This document shows positions 27,317 through 36,738 of a DNA stretch of 64,000 nt, one piece after another. The position numbers and the translations under genes were made by a program. Position 1 is the first letter of the stretch. Every line of letters begins with the position of its first letter. Under the pieces are notes generated by a model, which searched no databases, was not told where the DNA came from, and saw only the letters and a list, made by a program, of their open reading frames with translations. The DNA comes from Phreatobacter aquaticus (lineage in GTDB: Bacteria; Pseudomonadota; Alphaproteobacteria; Rhizobiales; Phreatobacteraceae): NCBI RefSeq assembly GCF_005160265.1, contig NZ_CP039865.1:2504828-2568827 (forward strand), in the 5' to 3' direction.

Positions 27317-27565
27317 ATGTCCGTCCCCCATGCCGACGTTGCGGCGCTGCCGTTCGAGAAGGCGCTGGCCGAGCTGGAATCGATCGTCCAGAAGCTGGAA
27401 GGCGGCAATGTCGCGCTGGAGGATTCGATTGCGATCTACGAGCGTGGCGAGGCCTTGAAGAAGCGCTGCGAGGCACTGCTCCGCGATGCCGAGGCGCGCG
27501 TCCAGAAGATCACGCTCGCGGCCGACGGCAAACCGTCGGGCACGACGCCGCTCGATCCGCAATAG
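27317..27565 (+). CDS. xseB: exodeoxyribonuclease VII small subunit
   Basis: 82 residues, full length for XseB, the small subunit that binds XseA in the ssDNA-degrading exonuclease VII. The family signature is [20 protein letters not shown] followed by [19 protein letters not shown]. It shares direction with the deacetylase gene 26 nt upstream; an operon is likely. A GGCGGG-gga-CCCGCC hairpin at 27572-27586 follows the stop. Confidence 0.95.
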   Translation: MSVPHADVAALPFEKALAELESIVQKLEGGNVALEDSIAIYERGEALKKRCEALLRDAEARVQKITLAADGKPSGTTPLDPQ

Positions 27566-27882
27566 AGGTGGGGCGGGGGACCCGCCTGTGACCTAATTCC
27601 AATCCCTGATCGCCACGGCAGACTTGGGGTCTGACGCGTCCGTTCCGTATTGGCGGCTCGATCCACCCCAAAGTTGCATGCCGGATTGCTGACGTCATCT
27701 CACAGCACCCGTCGATATCTGCGTGAGTTGGCAACCGGAGAAAAGCCCTCACGATTCGGTGAGTGTGCGAGCATTCCGACGCAAATGTGCTGTCGCTGCG
27801 ACAACGGGAAATCTCAATCTTTACGAAACATTAACCACAAGAGACACACGTTTGGCGCGAGTTACCAAAGGACATCTCCCCC
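27566..27882 (+). other. gene-free stretch before the chemoreceptor gene, with a CtrA-like site
   Basis: No reading frame with good codon use. After a short hairpin at 27572-27586 it holds AT-richer DNA near its end. TTTA-N7-TTAAC at 27820-27835 is one base off the CtrA consensus TTAA-N7-TTAAC and lies about 50 nt before the chemoreceptor start; CtrA often controls motility genes in alphaproteobacteria. That site is a weak call. Confidence 0.35.
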
Positions 27883-29571
27883 ATGCCCTTCTTGCGCAAT
27901 ATTGGTGTTGGCCCGAAGCTCCTCGCGGCAGTTCTGTTCCTCATCACGACGATGGGCCTTGTCGCGATGGCGGGCCTTTCCTCCGTGTCATTGACGCTCG
28001 GCAGCGGCCGCAGTGTCCAGGAGGCAAGCCTGACACTTCAGCAGGCGGGGCGTGGCACCGCCAATCTCCTGTCTTATGCTCGCGCCGTGGAATTCATCCC
28101 GCTGGAGCTTCCGGCGGAGGAGCGGCGGCGCTTCCATGAAGCAGCGCTGGACGAGAGCCGCCGCTTCGAGCGCCGTCTCGACCAGATTGCCAAGGAAGAC
28201 CAGGCCGGTCGCTTCGCCGCGCGGCTCGCAATCATCAGGACGAACCTGGACGCCTATCGCAAACAGCATGAGCTGGTTCTGGCCGCAGCCAATGCGGGCG
28301 ATCTCCACAAATCCGGGCGGATCGCCTTTGAGGCGGCGCCGCTTGTCGCCACGATGCGGGCGGCCATCCGGGATGTCGAGGACAATGCCCAGAAACAGTT
28401 TGGCGACCAGTCCACGGCCATGGAAGCCGCTGGCAGCCGTGCCTTCTGGACCGTTGGCCTGGTTGGCTCGATCGGGGCGGCTTTCGGTCTCGCCTTCGCC
28501 GTCTGGCTGATCGTCTGGGGCGTCGTAAGGCCGCTGGTCGCCATGACGCGGGCCATGATGGCTGTGGCGGGCGGCGACCTCGACGCGAAGGTTCCAGCGG
28601 TTGGCCAGGGCGATGAGGTCGGCAAGCTCGCCAATGCCCTCGAGGTGTTCAAACAGTCCGGTCGCGACAATCTGGCCCTGCGCGCCGCGCAGGATGCCGA
28701 AAAGGCCCAGGCCGAAGCGGCGCAGAAGGCGATGATGCAGCGCGTGGCGAACGAATTCGAGGCCGCCGTCGGCGGGATCGTCGAGGGCGTCTCGACTTCC
28801 GCCGAGCGTCTCCGGCTGGCGGCGGAGACCCTGTCTGCCTCCGCCAACGAGGCGTCGGGCCAGACATCGACGATAGCCGCCGCCTCCGAACAGAGTTCAG
28901 GCAACATCCAGACGATTGCCGCAGCAACCGAAGAAATGGCCGCGTCGGTCAGCGAGATTGGCGGCCGGGTCGGCCTCTCTGCCACCATGGCCAGCGAAGC
29001 CGTTTCCACCGCGGACGGCACTGCCCTCAGCATCGAGGAATTGGCGGGCAAGGTGAAAGCCATCGGCGCCATTGTGGAATTGATCAGTGGCGTCGCGGCG
29101 CAGACCAATCTGCTGGCCCTCAACGCCACGATCGAGGCTGCTCGGGCGGGCGAAGCGGGCAAGGGCTTCGCCGTCGTGGCAGCCGAGGTGAAGGGCCTGG
29201 CCGATCAGACCGCCAAGGCGACGACCGAGATCGCCCGGCAGATCGGCGCAATCCAGGAGGCGACGACAGGTTCGGTGCGGTCGATTGCGGGCATTGCCGG
29301 CAGCATTCGCGAGATCAACAAGGTGGCAACCGACATCGCGGCGGCAGTCGAGCAGCAGACGGCGGCCACGTCCGAGATCGCGCGCAACGTCCAGCAGGCC
29401 TCGCTCGGCGCCAATGAGGTGGCCAGCAACATCATCGGGGTTTCGCGCGTGATCACCGCCACCGGTGGATCGGCGGGCGATCTGCTGGCTGCGGCCAACC
29501 AGTTGTCGTCCCAGTCGGGCAGGCTTCGGACCGAGGTGGCAGGCTTCCTCACCAATATCCGCGCGGCCTGA
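27883..29571 (+). CDS. methyl-accepting chemotaxis protein
   Basis: 562-residue inner-membrane receptor: TM1 about 12-34, periplasmic helical-bundle sensor about 35-185, TM2 about 187-212, HAMP about 212-265, then the cytoplasmic coiled-coil with the hairpin tip [20 protein letters not shown] and the following [19 protein letters not shown], which bind CheA/CheW. No C-terminal CheR/CheB pentapeptide is present. AAAGGA precedes the ATG. No che genes are nearby, so it works with a distant array. The ligand is unknown; the four-helix sensor contains many Arg/Glu heptads. Confidence 0.95.
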   Translation: MPFLRNIGVGPKLLAAVLFLITTMGLVAMAGLSSVSLTLGSGRSVQEASLTLQQAGRGTANLLSYARAVEFIPLELPAEERRRFHEAALDESRRFERRLDQIAKEDQAGRFAARLAIIRTNLDAYRKQHELVLAAANAGDLHKSGRIAFEAAPLVATMRAAIRDVEDNAQKQFGDQSTAMEAAGSRAFWTVGLVGSIGAAFGLAFAVWLIVWGVVRPLVAMTRAMMAVAGGDLDAKVPAVGQGDEVGKLANALEVFKQSGRDNLALRAAQDAEKAQAEAAQKAMMQRVANEFEAAVGGIVEGVSTSAERLRLAAETLSASANEASGQTSTIAAASEQSSGNIQTIAAATEEMAASVSEIGGRVGLSATMASEAVSTADGTALSIEELAGKVKAIGAIVELISGVAAQTNLLALNATIEAARAGEAGKGFAVVAAEVKGLADQTAKATTEIARQIGAIQEATTGSVRSIAGIAGSIREINKVATDIAAAVEQQTAATSEIARNVQQASLGANEVASNIIGVSRVITATGGSAGDLLAAANQLSSQSGRLRTEVAGFLTNIRAA

Positions 29572-30021
29572 TCAGGGGCGGCCCCGGCCAGCCGGGCCCA
29601 CGGCCTGGTCGTTGCTGCGCAGCTGCCCGGTTTGTGGTAATCTTTGCCTGCGGCACATGGTGCAGAGCGTCGATCCGGGTCGCGGCGTGAAAAATATGCC
29701 ACCCGCTCTCCGGCAAGGCCTTCATCCTGGAGGGCAAAGGCCAGTGTGCAGAGCGGTTTCAGCACCGCCATGCACCCGGACCAGCCGGACGGAGACCTCT
29801 CTCCTGTTCCGGGCAATGTCCGGCAAGCCGTTGTGAAACCCGCAACCGAAAGTCGGAAAAAGCGGTGCCTTTCCAAAGGGTAGGGACATCTGCGCGAATT
29901 CTGTGCACCCCCCCTTTCGCCAAGCGCAATCTCCTGTCTAATCTAGGCCCTCTCCGGCAGGGTAAAACTACGTAATCCTTCCTTGACCCGCCGCTGAATG
30001 CCTCGACAGAGGGGAGCCTCC
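29572..30021. other. 450-nt stretch without a supported gene
   Basis: Contains a broken GC hairpin after the chemoreceptor stop (around 29587-29610) and presumably the promoter of the peptide ABC operon. A 79-codon frame at 29644-29883 lacks a good ribosome binding site and codon bias; I do not accept it. No tRNA, riboswitch or repeat-family copy recognised. Confidence 0.5.
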
Positions 30022-31656
30022 ATGAACGTCAAGTTATCGCTTCTTGCAGCCGGCCTTGCGCTGGCGCTGGGCGCACCGCTCGCGCCCGCCCATGCCCAGG
30101 CGCCGCAGGGTCAGACCCTGCGCTATGCCTTCCAGGGCAACCTCAACACGCTCGATCCCTACGGCATCAACGAGACCACGACGCTGGCCCTCCAGGGCAA
30201 CGTCTATGAGGGTCTGACCAAGCGCGATCGCGACCTGAAGATCATCCCGGGCCTCGCCGAGCGCTGGGAGATCCTCGACGGTGGCCTGCGCTGGCGCTTC
30301 CATCTGCGCCGGGGCGTCAAGTTCCAGGGCGGCGAGGACTTCACCGCCGATGACGTGGTGTTCTCGGCCAGCCGCGTCCGCGCCGACACATCCGACCTGC
30401 GCTCGCGCATCGAGGCCAATGTCGAGGTCGTGGCCGTCGATTCCCACACGGTCGACTTCAAGCTGAAGTCACCGAACCCGATCCTGCACTACGAGTGGGA
30501 CACCTGGTACATCATGTCGAAGAAGTGGGCCGAGGCGAACAACGCCGTCGCCCCCTCGGCCCCCGCCGCCACCACGCCCGGCTATGCCGTGCTGAACGCC
30601 AACGGCACCGGCCCCTTCCGCATCGCCGCGCACCAGATCGGCGTGCGCACCGTGTTCGAGAAGAACCCCGCCTGGTGGGGCAAGGTCGAGCATAACCTCC
30701 AGCAGGTCATCTTCACGCCGATCACCTCGGCGCCGACCCGCGTGGCGGCCCTGCTCTCGGGCGAGGTCGACGTGATCGATCCCGTGCCGCTGCAGGACAT
30801 TCCGCGCATCAATGCGAGCCCCAATGCCCGCGTCATGGAGGGCCCGGAACTGCGCACCATCTTCCTGCAGATGGACCAGCGCCGCGACGAGCTGACCGGC
30901 TCCTCGGTGAAGGGCAAGAACCCCTTCAAGGACCTGCGCGTCCGCATGGCCTTCTACCAGGCCATCGACATGGAGGCGATCCGCCGCCAGGTCATGCGCG
31001 GGGCGGCGACGCCCTCGGCTCTGCTGATCTCGCCGCTGCTGTTCGAGCGTTCGGGCCAGTTCCAGCGCCATCCCTTCAGTCTGGATGCCGCCAACAAGCT
31101 GCTGGACGATGCCGGTTATCCGCGCGTCGGCGGCGCCACTGGCACCCGCTTCGAGCTGACCATGGATTGCCCGAACGACCGCTACGTCAATGACGGCGCG
31201 ATCTGCCAGGCGGTCACCGCAATGCTCGCCCGCATCGGCATCAAGATCAATCTGCAGGCCGTGCCGCGCGCCCAGTTCTTCGCCAAGGTCCTGGCCTCGG
31301 GCGGGTTCAACACCTCGTTCTACCTGCTCGGCTGGACCCCCGGTTCGTTCGACTCGTGGAACGTGCTGCAGAACCTGATCCGCTGCCGCGACGACACCGG
31401 CTCGGGCGGCCGTGGCGCCACCAATCTGGGCGGCTATTGCAACCCGCGCGTCGACGCCCTCACCGACCAGATCCTGGTCGAGGCGGACGCCGCCAAGCGG
31501 TTGGACCTGATCACCCAGGCCTACAAGATCGTCCACGAGGAGATCAGCCACATCCCGCTGCACCAGCAGGCACTCGCCTGGGGCGTGTCGCGCAATGTCG
31601 AGCTGGTCCAGCGCGCCGACAACCAGTTCCTGTTCCACTGGGTGAACAAGCGCTGA
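30022..31656 (+). CDS. ABC transporter solute-binding protein, family 5 (peptide/nickel type)
   Basis: 544 residues. Sec signal peptide MNVKLSLLAAGLALALGAPL ending at AHA-Q, then the family 5 fold: LRYAFQGNLNTLDPYGINET, VYEGLTKRDRDLKIIPGLAE and the LRRGVKFQGGEDFTADDVVF signature. Periplasmic receptor for oligopeptides or similar solutes; ligand not readable. GAGGGGAG precedes ATG 30022. Two permease genes follow in the same direction. No ATPase gene is in the operon. Confidence 0.94.
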   Translation: MNVKLSLLAAGLALALGAPLAPAHAQAPQGQTLRYAFQGNLNTLDPYGINETTTLALQGNVYEGLTKRDRDLKIIPGLAERWEILDGGLRWRFHLRRGVKFQGGEDFTADDVVFSASRVRADTSDLRSRIEANVEVVAVDSHTVDFKLKSPNPILHYEWDTWYIMSKKWAEANNAVAPSAPAATTPGYAVLNANGTGPFRIAAHQIGVRTVFEKNPAWWGKVEHNLQQVIFTPITSAPTRVAALLSGEVDVIDPVPLQDIPRINASPNARVMEGPELRTIFLQMDQRRDELTGSSVKGKNPFKDLRVRMAFYQAIDMEAIRRQVMRGAATPSALLISPLLFERSGQFQRHPFSLDAANKLLDDAGYPRVGGATGTRFELTMDCPNDRYVNDGAICQAVTAMLARIGIKINLQAVPRAQFFAKVLASGGFNTSFYLLGWTPGSFDSWNVLQNLIRCRDDTGSGGRGATNLGGYCNPRVDALTDQILVEADAAKRLDLITQAYKIVHEEISHIPLHQQALAWGVSRNVELVQRADNQFLFHWVNKR

Positions 31657-31749
31657 TTGCTTGCCGCGCGGGTATCGCCCCGCCGGTGATCTGACTAGAC
31701 TGACCAGAGGGCGCGGCTCATGTCGCGCCCTCCCCATTTCGAGAGCCCC

Positions 31750-32727
31750 ATGATTGCCTTCATCCTGCGTCGCATCGCCCAGGCGATCGCCGTCCTGCTG
31801 ACCGTGTCGCTGATCGCCTTCTCGCTGTTCCGGTTCGTCGGTGATCCCGTCAACCAGATGGTGGGCCAGGACACGACGGTGGAGCAGCGTGCCGCGATCC
31901 GTCAGGAACTGGGCCTCAACGATCCGATTGCCCTGCAGTTCGGCCGCTTCGTCTGGAAGGCCGCGCAGTTCGACTTCGGCATCAGCTATCTGAACAAGCA
32001 GAAGGTCTCCAAGCTGATTGCCGAGCGATTTCCCGCCACGATGGAACTGGCGCTGGTCTCGGCACTCTTCGCGCTGTTCGCCGGCATCCCGATGGGGGTC
32101 TATGCCGGCTTGCGGCCCCATTCCTGGCTGACCAAGCTGTTCCAGACCGTCTCGCTCGTCGGCATCTCGCTGCCGACCTTCCTGATCGGCATCCTGCTGA
32201 TCTTCATCTTCCCCGTGACCCTGGGCGTCCTGAAGTCGTTCGGCCGCCAGGGCGTGGTCGATCTCGGCTGGTGGTCGACGAGCTTCCTGACGGTTGCCGG
32301 CTGGAGCTCGATCATCCTGCCGGCCATCACGCTCGGCCTGTTCCAGATGACGCTGATCATGCGCCTGGTGCGTTCCGAGATGATGGAGGTGCTGCGCACC
32401 GACTACATCAAGTTCGCCCGCGCCCGCGGCCTCACCAGCCGCGCCATCAACTTCGGCCATGCCTTGAAGAACACGATGATCCCGGTCATCACCATCACCG
32501 GCCTGCAGATCGGTTCGATCATCGCCTTTGCCATCATCACCGAGACGGTGTTCCAGTGGCCGGGCATGGGGCTCATGTTCCTGCAGGCCGTGCAGACCGT
32601 CGATATCCCGATCATGTCGGCCTATCTGCTGCTGGTCGCGACCCTCTTCGTGCTGATCAACCTGATCGTCGATCTCCTCTATGTCGCCGTCGATCCGCGT
32701 ATCCGGATCTCCGGGCGGCCGGCCTGA
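31750..32727 (+). CDS. peptide-type ABC transporter permease, DppB/OppB-like
   Basis: 325-residue inner-membrane protein with six hydrophobic spans. N-terminal MIAFILRRIAQAIAVLLTVS and the region VLRTDYIKFARARGLTSRAI, the EAA loop that contacts the ATPase, identify a DppB/OppB homologue. ATG 31750 gives the family N-terminus; a start ten codons earlier is less likely. It lies about 90 nt after the binding-protein gene and just before the second permease. Confidence 0.93.
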   Translation: MIAFILRRIAQAIAVLLTVSLIAFSLFRFVGDPVNQMVGQDTTVEQRAAIRQELGLNDPIALQFGRFVWKAAQFDFGISYLNKQKVSKLIAERFPATMELALVSALFALFAGIPMGVYAGLRPHSWLTKLFQTVSLVGISLPTFLIGILLIFIFPVTLGVLKSFGRQGVVDLGWWSTSFLTVAGWSSIILPAITLGLFQMTLIMRLVRSEMMEVLRTDYIKFARARGLTSRAINFGHALKNTMIPVITITGLQIGSIIAFAIITETVFQWPGMGLMFLQAVQTVDIPIMSAYLLLVATLFVLINLIVDLLYVAVDPRIRISGRPA

Positions 32728-32738
32728 GGAGACAGACC

Positions 32739-33683
32739 ATGACCTCCGCTCCGAACACATCGCCTCGTCCCGCCTCACGGCTGAAGCGCATCCGAGACAG
32801 CGACATCTGGTTCTCGTTCACCCGCTCGTGGATCACCATGATCGCGGCAGTCATCGCGCTGGTGCTGGTGGCATCCGCCATCTTCGCGCCGTGGATCGCG
32901 CCGAACGATCCCTTCGATCCCGCAACGCTCAGCCTGCTTGACGGGTCCAAGCCGCCGGTCTGGGCGGCCGAGGGCGAATGGCGCTTTCCGCTCGGCACCG
33001 ATCAGCAGGGCCGCTGCGTGTTCTCGTCCATCCTGTTCGGCATGCGCATCTCGATCATCGTCGGCTTTGCCGGAGTGCTGCTGGCAGCCACCATCGGCAT
33101 CACGCTCGGGCTGATCGCCGGCTATCTCGGCGGCGCCGCCGACAGCATCATCATGCGCGTCGCCGATGTGCAGCTGACCTTCCCGGCGATCCTGATCGCG
33201 CTGCTGATCGACGGCACGACGCGCGCGCTGTTCGGCAACCAACGCTCGGAGACCACCATCTTCTGGGTGCTGGTCATCTCGATCGGCCTGTCATTCTGGG
33301 TGCAGTACGCCCGCACGGTCCGCGGCTCCACGATGGTCGAGCGCAACAAGGAATACGTCCAGGCGGCCCGGCTCATCGGCCTGTCGAAGCCGGTGATCCT
33401 GTTCCGCCACGTGCTGCCAAACGTCACCGGCCCGGTCCTGGTCATCGCAACCATTAACCTCGCGCTCGCGGTCATCACCGAAGCGACCCTGTCGTTTCTC
33501 GGCGTCGGCCTGCCACCGACACAGCCCTCGCTCGGCACGCTGATCCAGATCGGCAACGAGTTCCTGTTCTCGGGCGAATGGTGGGTGGTAATCTTCCCAG
33601 GTATCGCGCTGGCGAGCCTCGTCCTGTCGGTGAACCTGCTCGGCGACTGGCTGCGCGATGCGCTGAACCCGCGGCTGAGATGA
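32739..33683 (+). CDS. peptide-type ABC transporter permease, DppC/OppC-like
   Basis: 314-residue inner-membrane permease. The pattern [20 protein letters not shown] and the EAA segment [19 protein letters not shown] are characteristic of DppC/OppC. The ribosome binding site GAGGAGA overlaps the stop of the first permease (11-nt gap). The operon ends here; miaB begins 46 nt later on the same strand and no oppD/oppF-like ATPase gene is present, so these permeases must use ATPases encoded elsewhere. Confidence 0.93.
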   Translation: MTSAPNTSPRPASRLKRIRDSDIWFSFTRSWITMIAAVIALVLVASAIFAPWIAPNDPFDPATLSLLDGSKPPVWAAEGEWRFPLGTDQQGRCVFSSILFGMRISIIVGFAGVLLAATIGITLGLIAGYLGGAADSIIMRVADVQLTFPAILIALLIDGTTRALFGNQRSETTIFWVLVISIGLSFWVQYARTVRGSTMVERNKEYVQAARLIGLSKPVILFRHVLPNVTGPVLVIATINLALAVITEATLSFLGVGLPPTQPSLGTLIQIGNEFLFSGEWWVVIFPGIALASLVLSVNLLGDWLRDALNPRLR

Positions 33684-33729
33684 CCGGCATGTCCAATCGC
33701 GCTATAGCGCCGCTCTGCGGAGCCTAGAG

Positions 33730-35133
33730 ATGAGCGATACGACCGACGCCAAACCTCAATCCAAAGCCGTCTTCGTCAAGTCATACGGCTGCCAGATGAA
33801 TGTCTATGACAGCCAGCGCATGGCCGATGTCATGGGGGCCGAGGGCTATCGCGAGGTGGCGACGCCAGAGGAAGCCGATCTCATCCTCCTCAACACCTGC
33901 CACATCAGAGAGCGCGCAGCCGAGAAGGTCTATCACGAGCTCGGCCGCATCCGGGAGCTGAAGCAGACGGCCAAGAGCGAGGGCCGCAAGGTGCTGATCG
34001 GTGTCGCCGGCTGCGTTGCCCAGGCCGAGGGCGAAGAGATCGTCAAGCGGGCGAAGTATGTCGACCTGGTGGTAGGCCCGCAGAGCTATCACCGGCTGCC
34101 CGATCTTGTTGCCCGCGCCGGCATCCAGCCGGGCGTTGTCGATACCGAGTTCCCGGTCGAGGACAAGTTCGCCAAGCTGCCCAAGCCAGCGGAGGCGAAG
34201 GCCCGTTCGCGCGGTATCTCGGCCTTCGTCACGGTGCAGGAAGGCTGCGACAAGTTCTGCACCTTCTGCGTCGTGCCCTATACCCGTGGCGCCGAGGTCT
34301 CGCGCCCGGTCACGGCCATCATCGCCGAGGTCGAGGCGCTGGCGGAGGCCGGTGTGCGCGAGGTGTCGCTGCTGGGGCAGAACGTCAACGCTTATCATGG
34401 CGAGGGACCGAACGGCGGCGAATGGACTTTGGCCCGCCTGCTGCGCCGCCTGGCCGAGGTGCCGGGCATCCTCCGGCTGCGCTACACGACCAGCCATCCC
34501 AGCGAGATGAGTGATGACCTGATCGAGGCGCACCGCGACCTCGGCGCGCTGATGCCCTCGCTGCATCTGCCGGTCCAGTCGGGCTCCAACCGCATTCTCG
34601 CGGCGATGAACCGCAAGCACGACCGCGACAGCTACTTCCGCACCATCGATCGTCTGCGCGCCGCGCGGCCCGACATCGCCTTCTCCTCCGACTTCATCAT
34701 CGGCTTTCCCGGCGAGACCGATGCCGATTTCGAGGACACGATGGAGCTCATCCGGCAGGTCGGGTTCGCTGCCGCCTATTCGTTCAAATACTCGATCCGG
34801 CCCGGAACGCCGGGCGCCGAGATGGACGGGCAGATCGACGAGGCGGTGAAGACCGAGCGGCTCTATGCCGTGCAGGCGCTCATCACCAGCCAGCAGCGCG
34901 CCTTCCAGCAGAGCCTGGTTGGTCAGACCATCGAAGTGCTGTTCGAGCGGGCAGGGCGCAAATTTGGGCAGCAAGTAGGGCGCTCTCCCTATTTGTCTCC
35001 CGTGCAAGTCATGGCACCGTCGTCACTGGCGGGCAGAATCGAAAGGATCCGAATCATCGGAACCGAGACCAACTCGTTGAATGGCGAACTGGTCGATCCC
35101 ATATCGGCTCGTGCAGTGCAGGCGGCGGAGTGA
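33730..35133 (+). CDS. miaB: tRNA-2-methylthio-N6-dimethylallyladenosine synthase
   Basis: 467 residues. Radical-SAM methylthiotransferase that adds the 2-methylthio group to i6A37 of tRNAs. Three N-terminal cysteines for the auxiliary cluster lie in [21 protein letters not shown] and [10 protein letters not shown]; the radical SAM triad is GCDKFCTFC; a C-terminal TRAM domain starts near [16 protein letters not shown]. First gene of the conserved block miaB-phoH-ybeY-corC-lnt, so ribosome-linked RNA functions are grouped here. Confidence 0.96.
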   Translation: MSDTTDAKPQSKAVFVKSYGCQMNVYDSQRMADVMGAEGYREVATPEEADLILLNTCHIRERAAEKVYHELGRIRELKQTAKSEGRKVLIGVAGCVAQAEGEEIVKRAKYVDLVVGPQSYHRLPDLVARAGIQPGVVDTEFPVEDKFAKLPKPAEAKARSRGISAFVTVQEGCDKFCTFCVVPYTRGAEVSRPVTAIIAEVEALAEAGVREVSLLGQNVNAYHGEGPNGGEWTLARLLRRLAEVPGILRLRYTTSHPSEMSDDLIEAHRDLGALMPSLHLPVQSGSNRILAAMNRKHDRDSYFRTIDRLRAARPDIAFSSDFIIGFPGETDADFEDTMELIRQVGFAAAYSFKYSIRPGTPGAEMDGQIDEAVKTERLYAVQALITSQQRAFQQSLVGQTIEVLFERAGRKFGQQVGRSPYLSPVQVMAPSSLAGRIERIRIIGTETNSLNGELVDPISARAVQAAE

Positions 35134-35158
35134 TCCTCATTTCAGGAAGGGCGAAAGT

Positions 35159-36244
35159 TTGACAAAGCAAGGTACGGACGGCTTCGGGCCCGACAGCGGG
35201 CGCAACATTCCCTGGCTCACAACAACTGATGCCGCCGATGAAGCTGAACTGACCCTGTCTTTCGATGACAACCGTCTCGCCAGTCGCCTCTTCGGCCAAT
35301 ACGACCAGAATCTCGCCTTCATCGAGAAGCGCCTGCGCATCCAGGCGGCAGCGCGCGGCAATCTGGTGACACTGATCGGCGCGCCGGAACTCTGCGAGCA
35401 GGCCAAGTCGGTCCTCGAGAATCTCTACGGCCGCCTGAAGACCGGTCACGACATCTCGCTTGGCGATGTCGACGGCGCCATCCGCATGACCACGTCGCAA
35501 GGCTCACTGTTCGAGCCGGACGGCGAGCCGCGCCTTGGTCACGAGGAGATCGTCACCCGCAAGCGCCGCGTTCGCGCCCGCACGCCGGCTCAGGACTCCT
35601 ATATCCGCGCGCTGAAGCGCAACGAATTGGTCTTCGGCATCGGTCCGGCCGGTACCGGCAAGACCTGGCTGGCCGTTGCCCAGGCGGTCGCCCTGCTCGA
35701 CAAGGGGCTTGTCGACCGGATGATCCTCACCCGCCCCGCCGTCGAGGCCGGCGAGCGTCTCGGCTTCCTGCCGGGCGACATGAAGGAGAAGGTCGATCCC
35801 TATCTCCGCCCGATCTATGACGCGCTCTACGACCTGATGGATGCGCCGCGCGTCGAGCGAGGGCTGCAATCCACCATGATCGAGATCGCGCCGCTCGCCT
35901 TCATGCGCGGCCGCACCCTGACCAATGCGGTGGTCATTCTCGACGAGGCGCAGAACACGACATCCATGCAGATGAAGATGTTCCTGACCCGCCTTGGCGA
36001 GAACTCCCGGATGATCATCACCGGCGACCCGACCCAGGTCGATCTGCCGCCGGGTATGAAGTCTGGCCTCTCGGAAGCGCTCGATCTGCTGGACGGCGTG
36101 CCCGGCATTGCCCAGTCCTATTTCTCCGAGGACGATGTCGTCAGGCATGAACTGGTCGGACGGATCGTGAAGGCGTATGAAGCGGCGACCCGGAGCGGCG
36201 AGCACGCCGCGCCGCACAAGCCGCGCCGCATGCGAACGGAATGA
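35159..36244 (+). CDS. phoH: PhoH-family P-loop ATPase
   Basis: 361 residues; PhoH-like/YbeZ NTPase, found with YbeY and thought to act in RNA metabolism. Walker A GPAGTGKTWLA, Walker B VVILDEAQNTT and RMIITGDPTQVDLPPG are clear. The start is most likely TTG 35159, with AGGAAGG at 35144-35150 and the family-like N-terminus beginning about 20 residues later; an ATG at 35081 would overlap miaB by 50 nt and encode a non-family Arg-rich stretch. The stop overlaps ybeY by ATGA. Confidence 0.94.
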   Translation: MTKQGTDGFGPDSGRNIPWLTTTDAADEAELTLSFDDNRLASRLFGQYDQNLAFIEKRLRIQAAARGNLVTLIGAPELCEQAKSVLENLYGRLKTGHDISLGDVDGAIRMTTSQGSLFEPDGEPRLGHEEIVTRKRRVRARTPAQDSYIRALKRNELVFGIGPAGTGKTWLAVAQAVALLDKGLVDRMILTRPAVEAGERLGFLPGDMKEKVDPYLRPIYDALYDLMDAPRVERGLQSTMIEIAPLAFMRGRTLTNAVVILDEAQNTTSMQMKMFLTRLGENSRMIITGDPTQVDLPPGMKSGLSEALDLLDGVPGIAQSYFSEDDVVRHELVGRIVKAYEAATRSGEHAAPHKPRRMRTE

Positions 36245-36738
36245 CCGAAGAAACCGCCATTGAGACCCATATTGCCGTCCTCTCGGATCTCTGGGAGGGC
36301 TTGCCCGAGGCCGAGCATGTCGTACGCCGGGCGGTCGTGGCCGTCGGCCGGACGCCTGGAATCACATTGCCGCCGGATGCGGAACTCTCCTTCGCGCTGG
36401 CCGACGACGAGCAGGTGCGGGTGCTGAACCGCGACTACCGGGCGATCGACAAGCCGACCAATGTCCTGTCCTTTCCCGCGGCCCACGGCACGCTGCTCGG
36501 CGATGTGATCGTCGCCTATGAGACGCTGGAAAAGGAAGCGGTCGAGGAAGGCATCAGCTCTGCTGATCATCTCGCCCACCTGGCGACCCATGGCCTCTTG
36601 CATCTCTTGGGCTATGATCACGACACCGAGGCCGAGGCCCTTGCGATGGAGCAGCTGGAAACGGCCATCCTGGCGGGGCTCGGTATCAAGGATCCACACG
36701 CGTCCGGGCGCATGATGCCCGGTGAGAGCCATGCCTGA
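36241..36738 (+). CDS. ybeY: rRNA maturation endoribonuclease YbeY
   Basis: 165 residues, zinc-dependent single-strand RNase of 16S rRNA 3'-end maturation and ribosome quality control. The zinc motif HGLLHLLGYDH with all three His is intact. It overlaps phoH by four bases and the next gene by about eight, showing translational coupling. The C-terminal tail DPHASGRMMPGESHA is variable in the family. Confidence 0.96.
   Translation: MTEETAIETHIAVLSDLWEGLPEAEHVVRRAVVAVGRTPGITLPPDAELSFALADDEQVRVLNRDYRAIDKPTNVLSFPAAHGTLLGDVIVAYETLEKEAVEEGISSADHLAHLATHGLLHLLGYDHDTEAEALAMEQLETAILAGLGIKDPHASGRMMPGESHA

Noticed and set aside
27690-27830. Possible c-di-GMP (GEMM) riboswitch, because of GACGCAAA-like text before the chemoreceptor
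   Set aside because: The paired helices and tetraloop receptor of the class cannot be drawn around it.
29644-29883. 79-codon frame between the chemoreceptor and the peptide ABC operon
   Set aside because: Weak ribosome binding site, poor codon bias, no recognisable fold; overlaps what should be promoter DNA.
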